Counted from the first letter of the stretch, positions 24,859 through 34,404 are shown. The stretch is 64,000 nucleotides of DNA from Gammaproteobacteria bacterium (GCA_028821195.1 JAPPHB010000138.1:62001-126000), one strand, 5' to 3'. A program made the numbers and translations. The notes: a model not told the origin generated them from the sequence alone.

Positions 24859-26924
24859 GACGGCAGCTCGCGCACCTGTTCTGCGATGCGGAACTTGAGG
24901 TCCTTGCTCGGCTTCATGGACGGAAAGGGGCTGAATCGGAACTTGTAGTTCGCCGGGGACACCTCGATCGTGAAGTAGTGCGCGACCAAAAGGAGGTTGA
25001 CGCCCAGTTGCAACCCCATCCACCGGGAGCCGAGGCACCTGTGTGTGCCCAGGCCATAGGGGGCGTACCCCGGGCTGCGGTGCTCATTGCGGGGATCCTT
25101 GTAGCGGTCGATATCGAAGGTGAAGGGGTCCGGGAAGACGTCGTCCATGAAGTGCGAGGCTGTCTGGGCGATGGCGACCCGCGTTCCAATCGGTATCTCG
25201 TAGTTCTCGACCACCCAGGTGTTCATCACGTTCCGCATGGACATCGGGACGATCGGGTACATCCGCAGGCATTCCTTGATGAAACGGTTGGTGACGTCCA
25301 TCGCGGAAAGGTTGAGGTCGTCGCCACCCGGTTCGCCGTCTTCGAAGAAGACACCGGCCTCATCCCGGATTCTGGCATAGAGCTCAGGCTGTGACGCCAT
25401 GGCATAGAGCGCGCAGTTGAATGCATCCCCGAGATACACGCTGGCAACCAGCGCGGCCGACAGGGCGAACCGCAGATTCGACTCCGGTACGAACTGTGGA
25501 TCGCTCGCGTGCAGGCTCAGCCAGTCATCGGCAAGGCTGCGCGGGCAGCCGGCCCGCTGGGCGGGAGTATGGACGCTGTAGACCCGTTCCAGCAACGTCT
25601 CCACGGCCTGCGCCCGGCGCTTCATTCCCGGGGTCTTCAGCATGAACTTGGGAAGGCCATTCAGGATGTGGACGTTGAGTGCGCGTTCCTTGAACACGAT
25701 CAGATCGTCGATGATATCCTGCGAATCCACGCTCAACATGAGAGGAGAGATCTGGCTGTTGATCATGCGTCGGCAAAGGCGTCTTGCCGGGTAGGTGTCA
25801 CCCACCGTCCAATCCGCCATGTATGCACGGGCCTGACGAAACAACTGGTCTCCCTGTCCTGCCAGCCTCGCGCGTGAGACGCCTGGCGCCATGGACTTGC
25901 GAAGCCGGAAGTGGTCTGCGCCATCGAGGGAGGGCAGGACTCCGGACGCACCATAGACTTTCTCGAAGTCGGCGAAATAGTCCCTGGCTCTCAGATACCT
26001 GCGCCCGTGCCGATTAACCCGGCGGTTTGTCCGCGGTCCGGCGAGGAAGATCATGGGTTGCGAGAACGGCGGCCGGAGCTCGAACACCGGGCCGTACTCC
26101 CTGGCCAGATCCGCGACGAGCGCGGGCAGGTTGCCACTGCGCAGGTGAGGATTCAACAGCAACTTGCGCAGCGGGACACGCGGAATCTGCTTCGCGAGGC
26201 GGGACCGTTGAACCACCGGGCCACCGAGGTTGGTCACCACCGCAGCCGCGATCGAGCGGCCGATCAGGTCCATCCTGCAGATGAGCTCGATGCGCTCGTG
26301 GGCCTCGTCGTCCAGTTGGAATATGAAACGAAAGACATCACATGAGTTCACCAGGCAGATGATGATGATGTCTCTCGGGTCGGGGATCTCCTCGGTGAAG
26401 ATGACCTTTCCGATGCGCGTCCTGATGAACTGGCGTGCGGTGCCTTCCTCGGTGTCGCCGTACAGTTCCGTCTGCCAGACCCTGCGAGCCAGGGTCCAGA
26501 ACTCGCCGTCGTGATGTTGCAGGATCTTGAGTTCAACCAGGCGGTCCAGCGTCAGATCGATGATCGACTCGGCACGGTGCGCGAGGTGCTCGATCCAGTA
26601 CTGGGCGTTCCGTTGAACTCGCTCGCCTGCGATCTCCTCCAGAATGGGGTCCAGCGCGGGGTCGCCCGTTTCCGTCGCGTCCACCAGGAACAGCGACTCC
26701 ATGTCCGTGTCGATGCGCGTCAGGAGCGAGAGTTCCGCGAGCACCGCGCCGATGACGGCGCAATGCAGCCGCCAGCCGGGCACCTGGTGGAAGTAGCCGT
26801 TTTCCTCGTTGAGGAGCATCAGGATGAGCTCCTCGGGCAGCGTCAGCGCCTGGGTGGAGACATTCTCTGTCGCAACGGCCAAACCCAAGCTTCCTCCAGC
26901 TAAGGTACACTTGAACATGAGCAT
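24855..26924 (-). CDS. GPP34-cytochrome P450 fusion protein
   Basis: The single 689-residue frame has two parts. Residues about 20-225 match GPP34 (Golgi phosphoprotein 3-like, PI4P-binding in eukaryotes): LTLPEELILMLLNEENG, VIGAVLAELSLLTRID, VDATETGDPALD, LVELKILQ. The remainder is a cytochrome P450 with K-helix E-x-x-R (KECLRM) and heme loop YGLGTHRCLG (Cys630). The I-helix reads YLGDAFNCALYAM, so the usual acidic-Thr pair lacks its threonine. Oxidation of a hydrophobic, membrane-associated substrate is likely, with GPP34 as a membrane-lipid anchor (inference). ATG 26924 is annotated; a TTG a few codons in, after GGAGGA, could be the real start. It is coupled to the spondin gene. Confidence 0.85.
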   Translation of the reverse strand: MLMFKCTLAGGSLGLAVATENVSTQALTLPEELILMLLNEENGYFHQVPGWRLHCAVIGAVLAELSLLTRIDTDMESLFLVDATETGDPALDPILEEIAGERVQRNAQYWIEHLAHRAESIIDLTLDRLVELKILQHHDGEFWTLARRVWQTELYGDTEEGTARQFIRTRIGKVIFTEEIPDPRDIIIICLVNSCDVFRFIFQLDDEAHERIELICRMDLIGRSIAAAVVTNLGGPVVQRSRLAKQIPRVPLRKLLLNPHLRSGNLPALVADLAREYGPVFELRPPFSQPMIFLAGPRTNRRVNRHGRRYLRARDYFADFEKVYGASGVLPSLDGADHFRLRKSMAPGVSRARLAGQGDQLFRQARAYMADWTVGDTYPARRLCRRMINSQISPLMLSVDSQDIIDDLIVFKERALNVHILNGLPKFMLKTPGMKRRAQAVETLLERVYSVHTPAQRAGCPRSLADDWLSLHASDPQFVPESNLRFALSAALVASVYLGDAFNCALYAMASQPELYARIRDEAGVFFEDGEPGGDDLNLSAMDVTNRFIKECLRMYPIVPMSMRNVMNTWVVENYEIPIGTRVAIAQTASHFMDDVFPDPFTFDIDRYKDPRNEHRSPGYAPYGLGTHRCLGSRWMGLQLGVNLLLVAHYFTIEVSPANYKFRFSPFPSMKPSKDLKFRIAEQVRELPS

Positions 26925-27137
26925 AGCTTCATGGGCGCGGCTGCGTCAAACGGAATCTGTCGCGAGAAAGCGTCGTTGTGACGCAACACCCGACGATTCT
27001 TGGAGGGCCGATCCCCGGATCGCGTCCGCCGGCGGTATCGCGCGCACCGCGGGGTGCCTTGACGGTGCACGGCGAGTACCCAATGAGTATCCTGTCCGTG
27101 CGCGTCCCTAGTCCAAACCCAGGCCGATCCAGCACAG

Positions 27138-30100
27138 ATGAGTCGGAACCCAGACAACCACGGCGAACCGGGCGGCCCCATTGCCTATATGGCGAGCAAC
27201 AGCGTCGCCGCCAATCTGCTGATGTTCGGGATCATTGCAGCGGGTCTGGTGTCGCTGACCGGTCTCGAGCAGGAGGGATGGCCCGATGTACCCTTCAACC
27301 AGTTCGAGATCTCCGTGCCCTTCCCCGGCGCAACCCCCGAGGAGGTGGAGGAGGCCATCGTCGTCAAGATCGAGGACCAGGTCAGGGGACTCGCCGATGT
27401 AAAGGCGGTCAGGTCCATAGCCGCCCCGGGGATGGCGTCCGTCAGGGTTGAAGTAAACTCCGGCACGGACATGGGCGCCAAGAAGGACGAGATCGAGTCG
27501 GCGGTCGCGCGTATTCAGACGTTTCCGGGCGGAGCCGAGCGGCCGCAGATACGCGAGATGACCAGCGCCCAGAGCATGATTCGCCTGATCGTCTACGGCG
27601 ACGTTCCCGAGCGCTCGCTGAAGGAACTCGCGTACCGGATCGAAGACGAGCTCGCCGCGCTTCCCTCCGTCTCCCAGGTCGTGACCAGCGGAGTGCGCAA
27701 CTACGAGGTTTCGATCGAGGTGCCGCTACAGCGTCTCAGGGCTCTCGGCCTGACCCTGACCGATATCGCGAACACGATTCGCAGTAACTCACTGGACCTG
27801 TCCGCGGGGAGCATCGATACCCGGGAGTCCCAGGTGCGGGTGCGCACCCTGGGCCAGAGCTACGACCAACAGGATTTCGAGGAAATCGTTCTCCTCAGCC
27901 GGGACGACGGCACGGTCGTGCGTCTGGGTGATGTCGCCGAGGTGCGCGACGGTTTTCAGGACTCCGATCTGATCGTGCGGCATCAGGGCCGGCCCGCCGT
28001 CTTCGTCGAGGTATCCCGGGCGGAGGGCGAAAGGGTCATGAGCGTGGCGCGCGCCGTCAAGGAGCATGTGGCGAACGAGGTGGTGCCTTCACTCCCCGGC
28101 GGCGTGGGCGTGGCCATCTGGAACGACGATTCCACGGCGTTCTCGGAGCGTGGCGCCCTCCTCCTCAAGAACGGGGCTCTGGGGCTGCTGCTGGTGTTGA
28201 TCGCGCTGGGCCTTTTTCTGGAAGTCCGGCTGGCCTTCTGGGTAGCCGTCGGCCTTGGCGTTGCGGGGATCGGCGCCCTGGCCGCCATGATGATGTTCGA
28301 CATCCCGATCCACGCTGTCTCGCTCTTCTCTTTCGTACTCGCCATCGGAATCATCGTGGACGATGCGATCGTCGTCGCCGAACATGTTCATCTGGAACGA
28401 ATGCGAGGCTCGCCGGGCCCCGTCGCCGCCATCCGCGGTGCGCGGCGCATCAAGGTGCCGCTGATCTTCGCGGTGCTCACCACCATCGTTGCGTTCCTCC
28501 CCCTGCTCTTCATTCCCGCGGGGTTCGGAGAAGTCTGGAAGGCGCTGCCCATCATCGTCATCGCCATGCTGGTGATCTCACTGATCGAATCGCTGCTGGT
28601 GCTGCCCAACCACCTGTCGCACCATCTGCACGGCCCCGACTGGGCGCCCCGCACGGGCGCGGAACGGTTCGTCGCCCGCATCCAGGGTCGGGTCGACTCC
28701 CTGCTGAACAGTTTCATACAGGGCCCCCTGCATCACGGGATGCGGTTCGCGACCGATCGACCCGGTGTGACACTCTCCGCAGCCGTCGCTCTCTTCATAC
28801 TCACCGTTTCCCTGCTGCCGGCCGGCATCGTACCCACCACCTTCGCGACCGAGGTCGAGGGGGACTTCGTAACCGCCACCCTTCAGATGCCGGACGGAAC
28901 CACCGCGCAGCAGACGGACGCGGTGGCACGGGAACTGGAGGCGGCCGGTCGCCGGGTCATCCAGCGTCTTTCCGAGGGCCGGCCCGAAGATGCGTCTCCG
29001 CTTCTGTCCGGCGTTACGGTTGTCGTCGGCCAGCGGTCGCGGATCGAGACCGGAGGTCTCAACCCCTCGCCCACGCTGAACCCCGAAGCCAACATCGCCA
29101 CCATCGAGTTCAAGCTCCTGCCGGCGCAGCAGCGGCGCATCACGTCGGGAGAAGTCATGCAGGCCTGGCGTGAGGAGGTGGGCATCCTGCCCCATGTGCG
29201 CGGGATCACCTTCATGAGCGAGATCTACACGCTGGGCAACCCGGTGGAAGCCGTGCTGTCCCATCCGGATCCGGAGCGCCTGGTCACGATCGCATCGTCC
29301 GTGGTCGATGAGCTCCGTCGAGTGGGGGGTGTCTTCGACATTCGCTCGGACCACACGCCCGGCATCCCGGAAGTCCAGTTGGGATTGCTGCCCGAAGCGC
29401 GAACCCTCGGCCTCACGCTCGACGCGCTTGCCCGGCAGACGAGAGCCGCCTTCTTTGGCGCGGAGGCCCTGCGGGTGCAGCGGGGACGCGACGAAGTCCG
29501 GGTCTACGTCCGGCTGCCCGAGGAGCAGCGCAACTCGATCACCGACATCGAGAGCTACCTCGTCCGTACGGCAACCGGCGCCGAGGTGCCGGTGAGCCGC
29601 GTGGCTTCACTGAGCGCGGCCATGTCGCCGCCGGCCATCCGTCGCCAGGACGGCCAACGCGTCGCCACGGTCACTGCCGATGTAGACGCAAGTGTGATTT
29701 CCGCCGGGGAAGCCAATGGCATTCTGGAGAACACCATCCTCGCGGGACTGGTCGATACGGAGCCTGACCTGACCTACGCCTTTGGTGGCGAACAACAGCA
29801 GCAGATCGACTCTCTGGGTGCGCTCTACCGCGGTTTCGCGATAGCGTTGCTGATTATCTTCGCGCTGCTGGCCATTCCGCTGCGTTCCTATACCAAGCCG
29901 TTCATCATCATGGCCATCATCCCGTTCGGGTTCGTCGGCGTGATCCTGGGCCACTGGATCCTGGGAGTGGCGGTGAGCGCGGAGTCCTTTGTCGGGATAT
30001 TCGGCCTGGCCGGCGTGGTGGTGAACGATTCCCTGGTCATGATGGACTTCATCGATCAGGAACTTGAGGAGGGCCTTCCGGCGCGCGAGGCGATCATCGA

Positions 30101-30317
30101 GGGGGCCAAGGGCCGTTTTCGTCCGATCATGCTGACTTCGCTCACCACCTTCCTCGGCTTTACGCCGCTGATTCTCGAAGACGCCATTCAGGCGCAGTTC
30201 TTCGTCCCCTTCTCCGCCTCGATCGGGTGCGGCATCCTCTTTACCACGGCCATCCTGATGTTCCTGGTGCCCGCGCTTTCCTCGCTGCGCCTGCACTTGA
30301 CCACCCGGGACTCCTAG
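27138..30317 (+). CDS. RND efflux pump inner-membrane subunit (HAE1/AcrB-like)
   Basis: The protein has 1059 residues, the usual length. The first span (VAANLLMFGIIAAGLVSL) is followed by the porter domain with PGATPEEVEEAIV. A block of five spans carries GIIVDDAIVVAEH. A second porter region follows, then a final span block with FGLAGVVVNDSLVMMDF. Proton-driven export of amphiphilic or lipidic molecules across the envelope is expected. No membrane-fusion or TolC gene is adjacent. It is divergent from the P450 gene and convergent with the sterol methyltransferase homologue, with 4 bp overlap. Confidence 0.9.
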   Translation: MSRNPDNHGEPGGPIAYMASNSVAANLLMFGIIAAGLVSLTGLEQEGWPDVPFNQFEISVPFPGATPEEVEEAIVVKIEDQVRGLADVKAVRSIAAPGMASVRVEVNSGTDMGAKKDEIESAVARIQTFPGGAERPQIREMTSAQSMIRLIVYGDVPERSLKELAYRIEDELAALPSVSQVVTSGVRNYEVSIEVPLQRLRALGLTLTDIANTIRSNSLDLSAGSIDTRESQVRVRTLGQSYDQQDFEEIVLLSRDDGTVVRLGDVAEVRDGFQDSDLIVRHQGRPAVFVEVSRAEGERVMSVARAVKEHVANEVVPSLPGGVGVAIWNDDSTAFSERGALLLKNGALGLLLVLIALGLFLEVRLAFWVAVGLGVAGIGALAAMMMFDIPIHAVSLFSFVLAIGIIVDDAIVVAEHVHLERMRGSPGPVAAIRGARRIKVPLIFAVLTTIVAFLPLLFIPAGFGEVWKALPIIVIAMLVISLIESLLVLPNHLSHHLHGPDWAPRTGAERFVARIQGRVDSLLNSFIQGPLHHGMRFATDRPGVTLSAAVALFILTVSLLPAGIVPTTFATEVEGDFVTATLQMPDGTTAQQTDAVARELEAAGRRVIQRLSEGRPEDASPLLSGVTVVVGQRSRIETGGLNPSPTLNPEANIATIEFKLLPAQQRRITSGEVMQAWREEVGILPHVRGITFMSEIYTLGNPVEAVLSHPDPERLVTIASSVVDELRRVGGVFDIRSDHTPGIPEVQLGLLPEARTLGLTLDALARQTRAAFFGAEALRVQRGRDEVRVYVRLPEEQRNSITDIESYLVRTATGAEVPVSRVASLSAAMSPPAIRRQDGQRVATVTADVDASVISAGEANGILENTILAGLVDTEPDLTYAFGGEQQQQIDSLGALYRGFAIALLIIFALLAIPLRSYTKPFIIMAIIPFGFVGVILGHWILGVAVSAESFVGIFGLAGVVVNDSLVMMDFIDQELEEGLPAREAIIEGAKGRFRPIMLTSLTTFLGFTPLILEDAIQAQFFVPFSASIGCGILFTTAILMFLVPALSSLRLHLTTRDS

Positions 30318-31357
30318 CCCTGAAGAGGCTTGCGCGCCAGGAAGCAGTAGAGCGGTGTGAAGATCCCGGTCCTGCCGCCAGCGACATAGGCGTCTGCAGT
30401 CCGATCCATAAGTTCGACAACCTCCGCCGATCCCCTGGGGAACACCCGCAGCAACTCGGCCAGCCTGGATGCCCAGAAAAACATCCTGCGACCCATGGGA
30501 GCCTGGACGAGAGCGCTGCCGAGCCACCCGCGCCGGGCCTCCATGGGCTGATACCACGGCGTGGTCGAACCGGTCTCGTCGACAGCGAGGTCCGTCGCCT
30601 CCAGGATTTCGAATCCGGCGGTTTCGAGGGCCCGGTCCGTCTCCGCGAACGTTGCGATGTCCCGGAGCGCGATGCCGTGCATCAGGTCGCGCTTGATGGC
30701 CTGGTGGCGATCGTCGTGGGGATTGTACACATCCGTCATGCACATTTCCTGGCCCCAGAAAAGGGCTCCGGGCTTCAGGACACGGTGGATTTCGGCAAAC
30801 GCGCGTGCCTTGTCGGGAGCATGGCAGGTCGATTCGATCGCGTAGCCCCGATCGAAGGTCGCGTCCGCGATGGAGCTCATATTCATGAAGCTGCAAGCGA
30901 GGCAGTCGATCATGTGATCGAGCCCCGCCTCGGCATTCAGCGACCTTGCCCTGCTCAACTGGACATCACTGCGGTTGATTCCCAATACCCGGACGCCGGC
31001 CTCGCGGGCGACGCGGCGCATTGGACCCCCGATCCCGCAACCGATGTCGACCACCGTCATGCCTTCACGCAGTTCCAGCCTGGTGATCATCTGCCGCTGG
31101 TGCCGGATCTTTGAGTCCTTCAGGCTCTCGCCGGGTGACAGCGGCGCAAAATGCAGGGATTCTCCCCAACCGAAGACCATCAATTCGCTACAAAGGTCGT
31201 AGTATTCCGTTGCGGTCCGGGTGTGGTCGTAGTCGGCTGCGCGGCCATCTGCGGCGAACGCTCTGTCCGTCCATCCTTCGAAATTCCGCACGCGGCGGCG
31301 GACGTTCGTGTTGCCGAACGCGGCCTTCAGTCCCCTGGATAGTCGACGCAGATGCAT
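30314..31357 (-). CDS. Sterol C-24 methyltransferase (Erg6/SMT) homologue
   Basis: The protein has 347 residues. The signature regions appear in order. Region I is YYDLCSELMVFGWGESLHFA (52-71). SAM motif DIGCGIGGP is at 104-112. YAIESTCHAPD (172-182) is almost identical to the YAIEATCHAP block of sterol methyltransferases. Then come FWGQEMCMTD and a C-terminal Sterol_MT_C-like domain ending ADAYVAGGRTGIFTPL. The family methylates the C-24 side chain of sterols with SAM. Relatives in bacteria may act on other isoprenoids. No sterol cyclase lies in the window, so the substrate is inferred only. It converges with the RND pump. Confidence 0.85.
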   Translation of the reverse strand: MHLRRLSRGLKAAFGNTNVRRRVRNFEGWTDRAFAADGRAADYDHTRTATEYYDLCSELMVFGWGESLHFAPLSPGESLKDSKIRHQRQMITRLELREGMTVVDIGCGIGGPMRRVAREAGVRVLGINRSDVQLSRARSLNAEAGLDHMIDCLACSFMNMSSIADATFDRGYAIESTCHAPDKARAFAEIHRVLKPGALFWGQEMCMTDVYNPHDDRHQAIKRDLMHGIALRDIATFAETDRALETAGFEILEATDLAVDETGSTTPWYQPMEARRGWLGSALVQAPMGRRMFFWASRLAELLRVFPRGSAEVVELMDRTADAYVAGGRTGIFTPLYCFLARKPLQG

Positions 31358-31623
31358 GGCAGGTCCTGGAGAGGCACTGGCGTTAGAGTCGTCCGCAACA
31401 GTTGTTGGCGCAAACTAAAGTGGAGGCGCACCGTGCCTTCGGGCAAGGGGGACGGCGATGGCGATGGGCAGGCGGCGCAGGGGGCGGCAACAGGAGTCGC
31501 CGCTTCATGTCGGCCACTGCCCCCAACCATGCGAGCCCTCCGGTTCCGCGAGGGGGCGCGTTCCGGTACGTTTCGAAGACTATCCGCGCAGCCGGAAGGC
31601 GGTGATCCCGGGGGTGGCACGCG

Positions 31624-32463
31624 ATGACGACTCGACTGGTTCCCGGCGTTCTGCTCGCCGCCCTGGCGGTTGGCGCGATGCTCGGGCTCCCGATGGATGG
31701 ATCCGCACAGGAGCTGGCCAGGGCACCCACTGGCTCCCCGTTGTCCCGTCCCCTGTCCGCCGATCGCCCCGACTTCACGGAAGCGGCATCCACCGTGGGC
31801 CGGGGCGTTCTCCAGATCGAATTCGGTTACACGTTTACCGGAGACTGGTCCGGCGGCAGTTCGGTCCAGACCCATACGCTGGGCGAACTGCTGCTGCGCG
31901 CGGGGGTTGCGGCGGACTGGCTCGAACTCCGGGTGGCGGCCAGCCCGGTGACCCGCGTGAGTTCCGAGGGAAGCGGAGCCAGCGACAGCGGGATCGAAGA
32001 CCTCTATCTGGGCGCCAAGATCGAGCTCACCCGGCAGGCGGGCCGGCTTCCGGCGCTCGCGCTGCTGCCGCAGATGACGCTGCCCACGGGCAGCACGCTG
32101 TTCTCCGGCGGACGCGCGCTGCCGGGCGTGAACCTCGCCTACAGTTGGGACGTGCCCGGAGGATTCTCCCTGGCGGGCAGCACGCAGGTCAACCTGGCCG
32201 TCGCGGATGACGACGGCAGCTACCGCGAGTGGGCCCAGTCGGCGGTCGCGGGAGCCGGCCTCGGGACGCGCGGGGGCGTGTACGGCGAATGGTACGCGTT
32301 TCTGCCCACGGGGGCGGATGCTCCGCAGGAACACTACTTCAACGCGGGCCTGACCTGGCTCACAGCCGACGATTCGCAATGGGATGTACGGGTCGGCATC
32401 GGGCTGAACGATGCCGCCGAGGACTTCTTCGCGGGCGTGGGGGCGGCCATCAGGATGCGCTGA
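31624..32463 (+). CDS. Outer-membrane beta-barrel protein, MetA-pathway/transporter-like
   Basis: The protein is 279 residues with a signal peptide ending near GSAQ. RPLSADRPDFTEAASTVGRG is the typical opening of the 'putative MetA-pathway of phenol degradation' barrel family. Alternating strands follow (LQIEFGYTF, LGAKIELTRQ, LNDAAEDFFAGVGAAIRMR). GGGGGTGG-like bases precede the ATG. The function of the family is not established; diffusion of hydrophobic compounds is often assumed. The gene is divergent from the sterol methyltransferase homologue. Confidence 0.7.
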   Translation: MTTRLVPGVLLAALAVGAMLGLPMDGSAQELARAPTGSPLSRPLSADRPDFTEAASTVGRGVLQIEFGYTFTGDWSGGSSVQTHTLGELLLRAGVAADWLELRVAASPVTRVSSEGSGASDSGIEDLYLGAKIELTRQAGRLPALALLPQMTLPTGSTLFSGGRALPGVNLAYSWDVPGGFSLAGSTQVNLAVADDDGSYREWAQSAVAGAGLGTRGGVYGEWYAFLPTGADAPQEHYFNAGLTWLTADDSQWDVRVGIGLNDAAEDFFAGVGAAIRMR

Positions 32464-32523
32464 GCGGGCAGTCGCGAGTGCGCCGCTTCGAGACGAGGCC
32501 TCCCACTCGCCCCGAGCGACGAC

Positions 32524-34284
32524 TTACGCCCCGGCCCGGGCCGGAACGGCGTCCACCCGCACCGTCACGATGTCGGCATCCTCGTACTTGTGGTGATGGA
32601 CCGATGTAGCGAGATGGCGCAGGAGCCGCAGCGAGATCTCGTGTTCTCCGGGCTCCTCGGCGGCGCGCCCGCCGAGCACGGCCATGCGGTCCTCGATGTT
32701 GCCCTCGCCGCTGGCGGCCAGGAACTCCATCTCGACCCCGCCCGAATCGGTGCGCGCGGTCAGGCGCAGGCGCCGCTGTCCGGCCGACGCCTTGCCCTCG
32801 CCCTGTTCGATGAGCAGCAGAAGCGTCTCTTCGGCGGCGTGCCCCAGCCGGAGCCCGGTCTCGGCCCCGAGGCGCTTGCGGCTGGCGAAGCTCTCCAGGA
32901 ACTCCTGGATCTTCGGCAGCGACTGTACATCGAGCGTCGTCTGCATGCGCACCCGCCTCGGCCCGGTCAGCTCCATGAACGCCGTCAGCACCAGCGCCGT
33001 CAGGCCGCCCGCCGTCATGCCGTTGCCGAGCAGCTGCTGCAGGAAGGGGTTCAGCGCCGCCGTCGAGATCTCGCCGCTCTGGCACCCGACCCCGACCCAG
33101 AACGAGACCCCCACGATCGTGGCCTTGCGGTAGTCCATGCCGTCCTGGAGGACGATCCGGGTCCCCAGCACGAACAGCACGGCGATGATCACCATGGCGT
33201 AGGCGCCGATCACGGGATCGGGGATGATGAGCAGCAGCGCCGTCAGCTTCGGAAGGAAGGCCAGCGCACAGAAGATCAATCCGATGCAGATGCCCACCCG
33301 CCGTGCCGCGATCCCCGTGATCTCGACGATGGAGACGCTGCTCGAGTAGGTGGTGTTGGGGACGGTGGCGAAGAGTCCGGAAAGCAGGTTGCCCAGGCCA
33401 TCGGCGGCGACCGCTCCCTGGACCGCGCGGTAGTCCGTGGCCTGCGGCTCCCGCCACGACACCCGCTGGATCGCCACCGCGTCGCCCACGGTCTCGATCG
33501 CCCCCACGAGGGTGACGAAGGTGTAGCCGGGAAGAATCGCCCAGAAGGCGGCGCTGAAATCGAGGCCCAGCCCGGGCCAGCCGGCGGCGGGCACGCCCAC
33601 CCACGCGGCCTGCGCGAGCGCGGTGGTATCGATCAGATCGAACGAGGCGGCGGCCACGCACCCGGCGGCGATGCCGATGATCGGCCCCCAGAGGCGGACC
33701 GGCCCGGTGAACTTGAGCATCACTGCGAGGGTTACGGCGAGGGTGGCCAGGACGGTGACGGGCGCCGCAAAGGGTGAGGCGCCGGGCGGGGCGTTGTCCT
33801 GAAAATCGAACAGGAAGGGCATCACGTTGACGGCGATCAGCATGATCACGGTCCCGGCGACCGTCGGCGTGATGATGCGGCGCAGGATCGAGAGGCGCCC
33901 GGCGAGGAGGAACTGGAAGAGCGACGAGGCGATCACGAGCGTCGTCAGCAGGGCAGGGCCCCCCTGCACCAGCGCGGCCACCGAGACGGCGATGAAGGCG
34001 CCCGAAGTGCCCATGATGAGGACGTATCCCGACCCCAGGCGTCCCAGCCGGATGACCTGGACGATGCTGGTCAGGCCGCTCACCATGAGCGCGCCGAACG
34101 CGCCCCAGGCGAGGTACGCGTCACTGCTCTCGGCGCTCCGAAGCACGATGGCGACGGTGAGAACGACGCCCCCGAGCGCCAGGATGCTGTACTGGAGCGC
34201 CAGCCCGATCGCCAGCGGCCACGGCGGACTCTCGTCGGGCTGGTAGCGAACGGTGGACCCGGACCCGCCTTCGTGCGATGCCAT
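32524..34284 (-). CDS. NCS2-family (xanthine/uracil permease) transporter with a C-terminal GHKL-like regulatory tail
   Basis: The protein has 586 residues. The first 430 form a nucleobase-cation symporter-2 fold with about 14 spans, including VLIMGTSGAFIAVS and the TVPNTTYSSSVSIVEITG loop, which corresponds to the NCS2 substrate motif. Residues about 435-586 are soluble. LRLGHAAEETLLLLIEQ and later IEDRMAVLGG, HKYEDADIVTVRV resemble the fold of anti-sigma RsbW-type GHKL domains, although the conserved Asn is not present. Uptake of a purine or pyrimidine, regulated by the tail, is inferred. It stands alone on the minus strand. Confidence 0.8.
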   Translation of the reverse strand: MASHEGGSGSTVRYQPDESPPWPLAIGLALQYSILALGGVVLTVAIVLRSAESSDAYLAWGAFGALMVSGLTSIVQVIRLGRLGSGYVLIMGTSGAFIAVSVAALVQGGPALLTTLVIASSLFQFLLAGRLSILRRIITPTVAGTVIMLIAVNVMPFLFDFQDNAPPGASPFAAPVTVLATLAVTLAVMLKFTGPVRLWGPIIGIAAGCVAAASFDLIDTTALAQAAWVGVPAAGWPGLGLDFSAAFWAILPGYTFVTLVGAIETVGDAVAIQRVSWREPQATDYRAVQGAVAADGLGNLLSGLFATVPNTTYSSSVSIVEITGIAARRVGICIGLIFCALAFLPKLTALLLIIPDPVIGAYAMVIIAVLFVLGTRIVLQDGMDYRKATIVGVSFWVGVGCQSGEISTAALNPFLQQLLGNGMTAGGLTALVLTAFMELTGPRRVRMQTTLDVQSLPKIQEFLESFASRKRLGAETGLRLGHAAEETLLLLIEQGEGKASAGQRRLRLTARTDSGGVEMEFLAASGEGNIEDRMAVLGGRAAEEPGEHEISLRLLRHLATSVHHHKYEDADIVTVRVDAVPARAGA

Positions 34285-34404
34285 GCGGTATCTCCTCCTC
34301 CCCCAAATCCCTGCCGGTTTTTGTTGGTGGCCGCCGCGGGCGGTGCCCGGGCTCGGGCCGCGGCAGATGGTCCAGCTTCGGCCGCGGTCATGGCCGCGAT
34401 GTGA

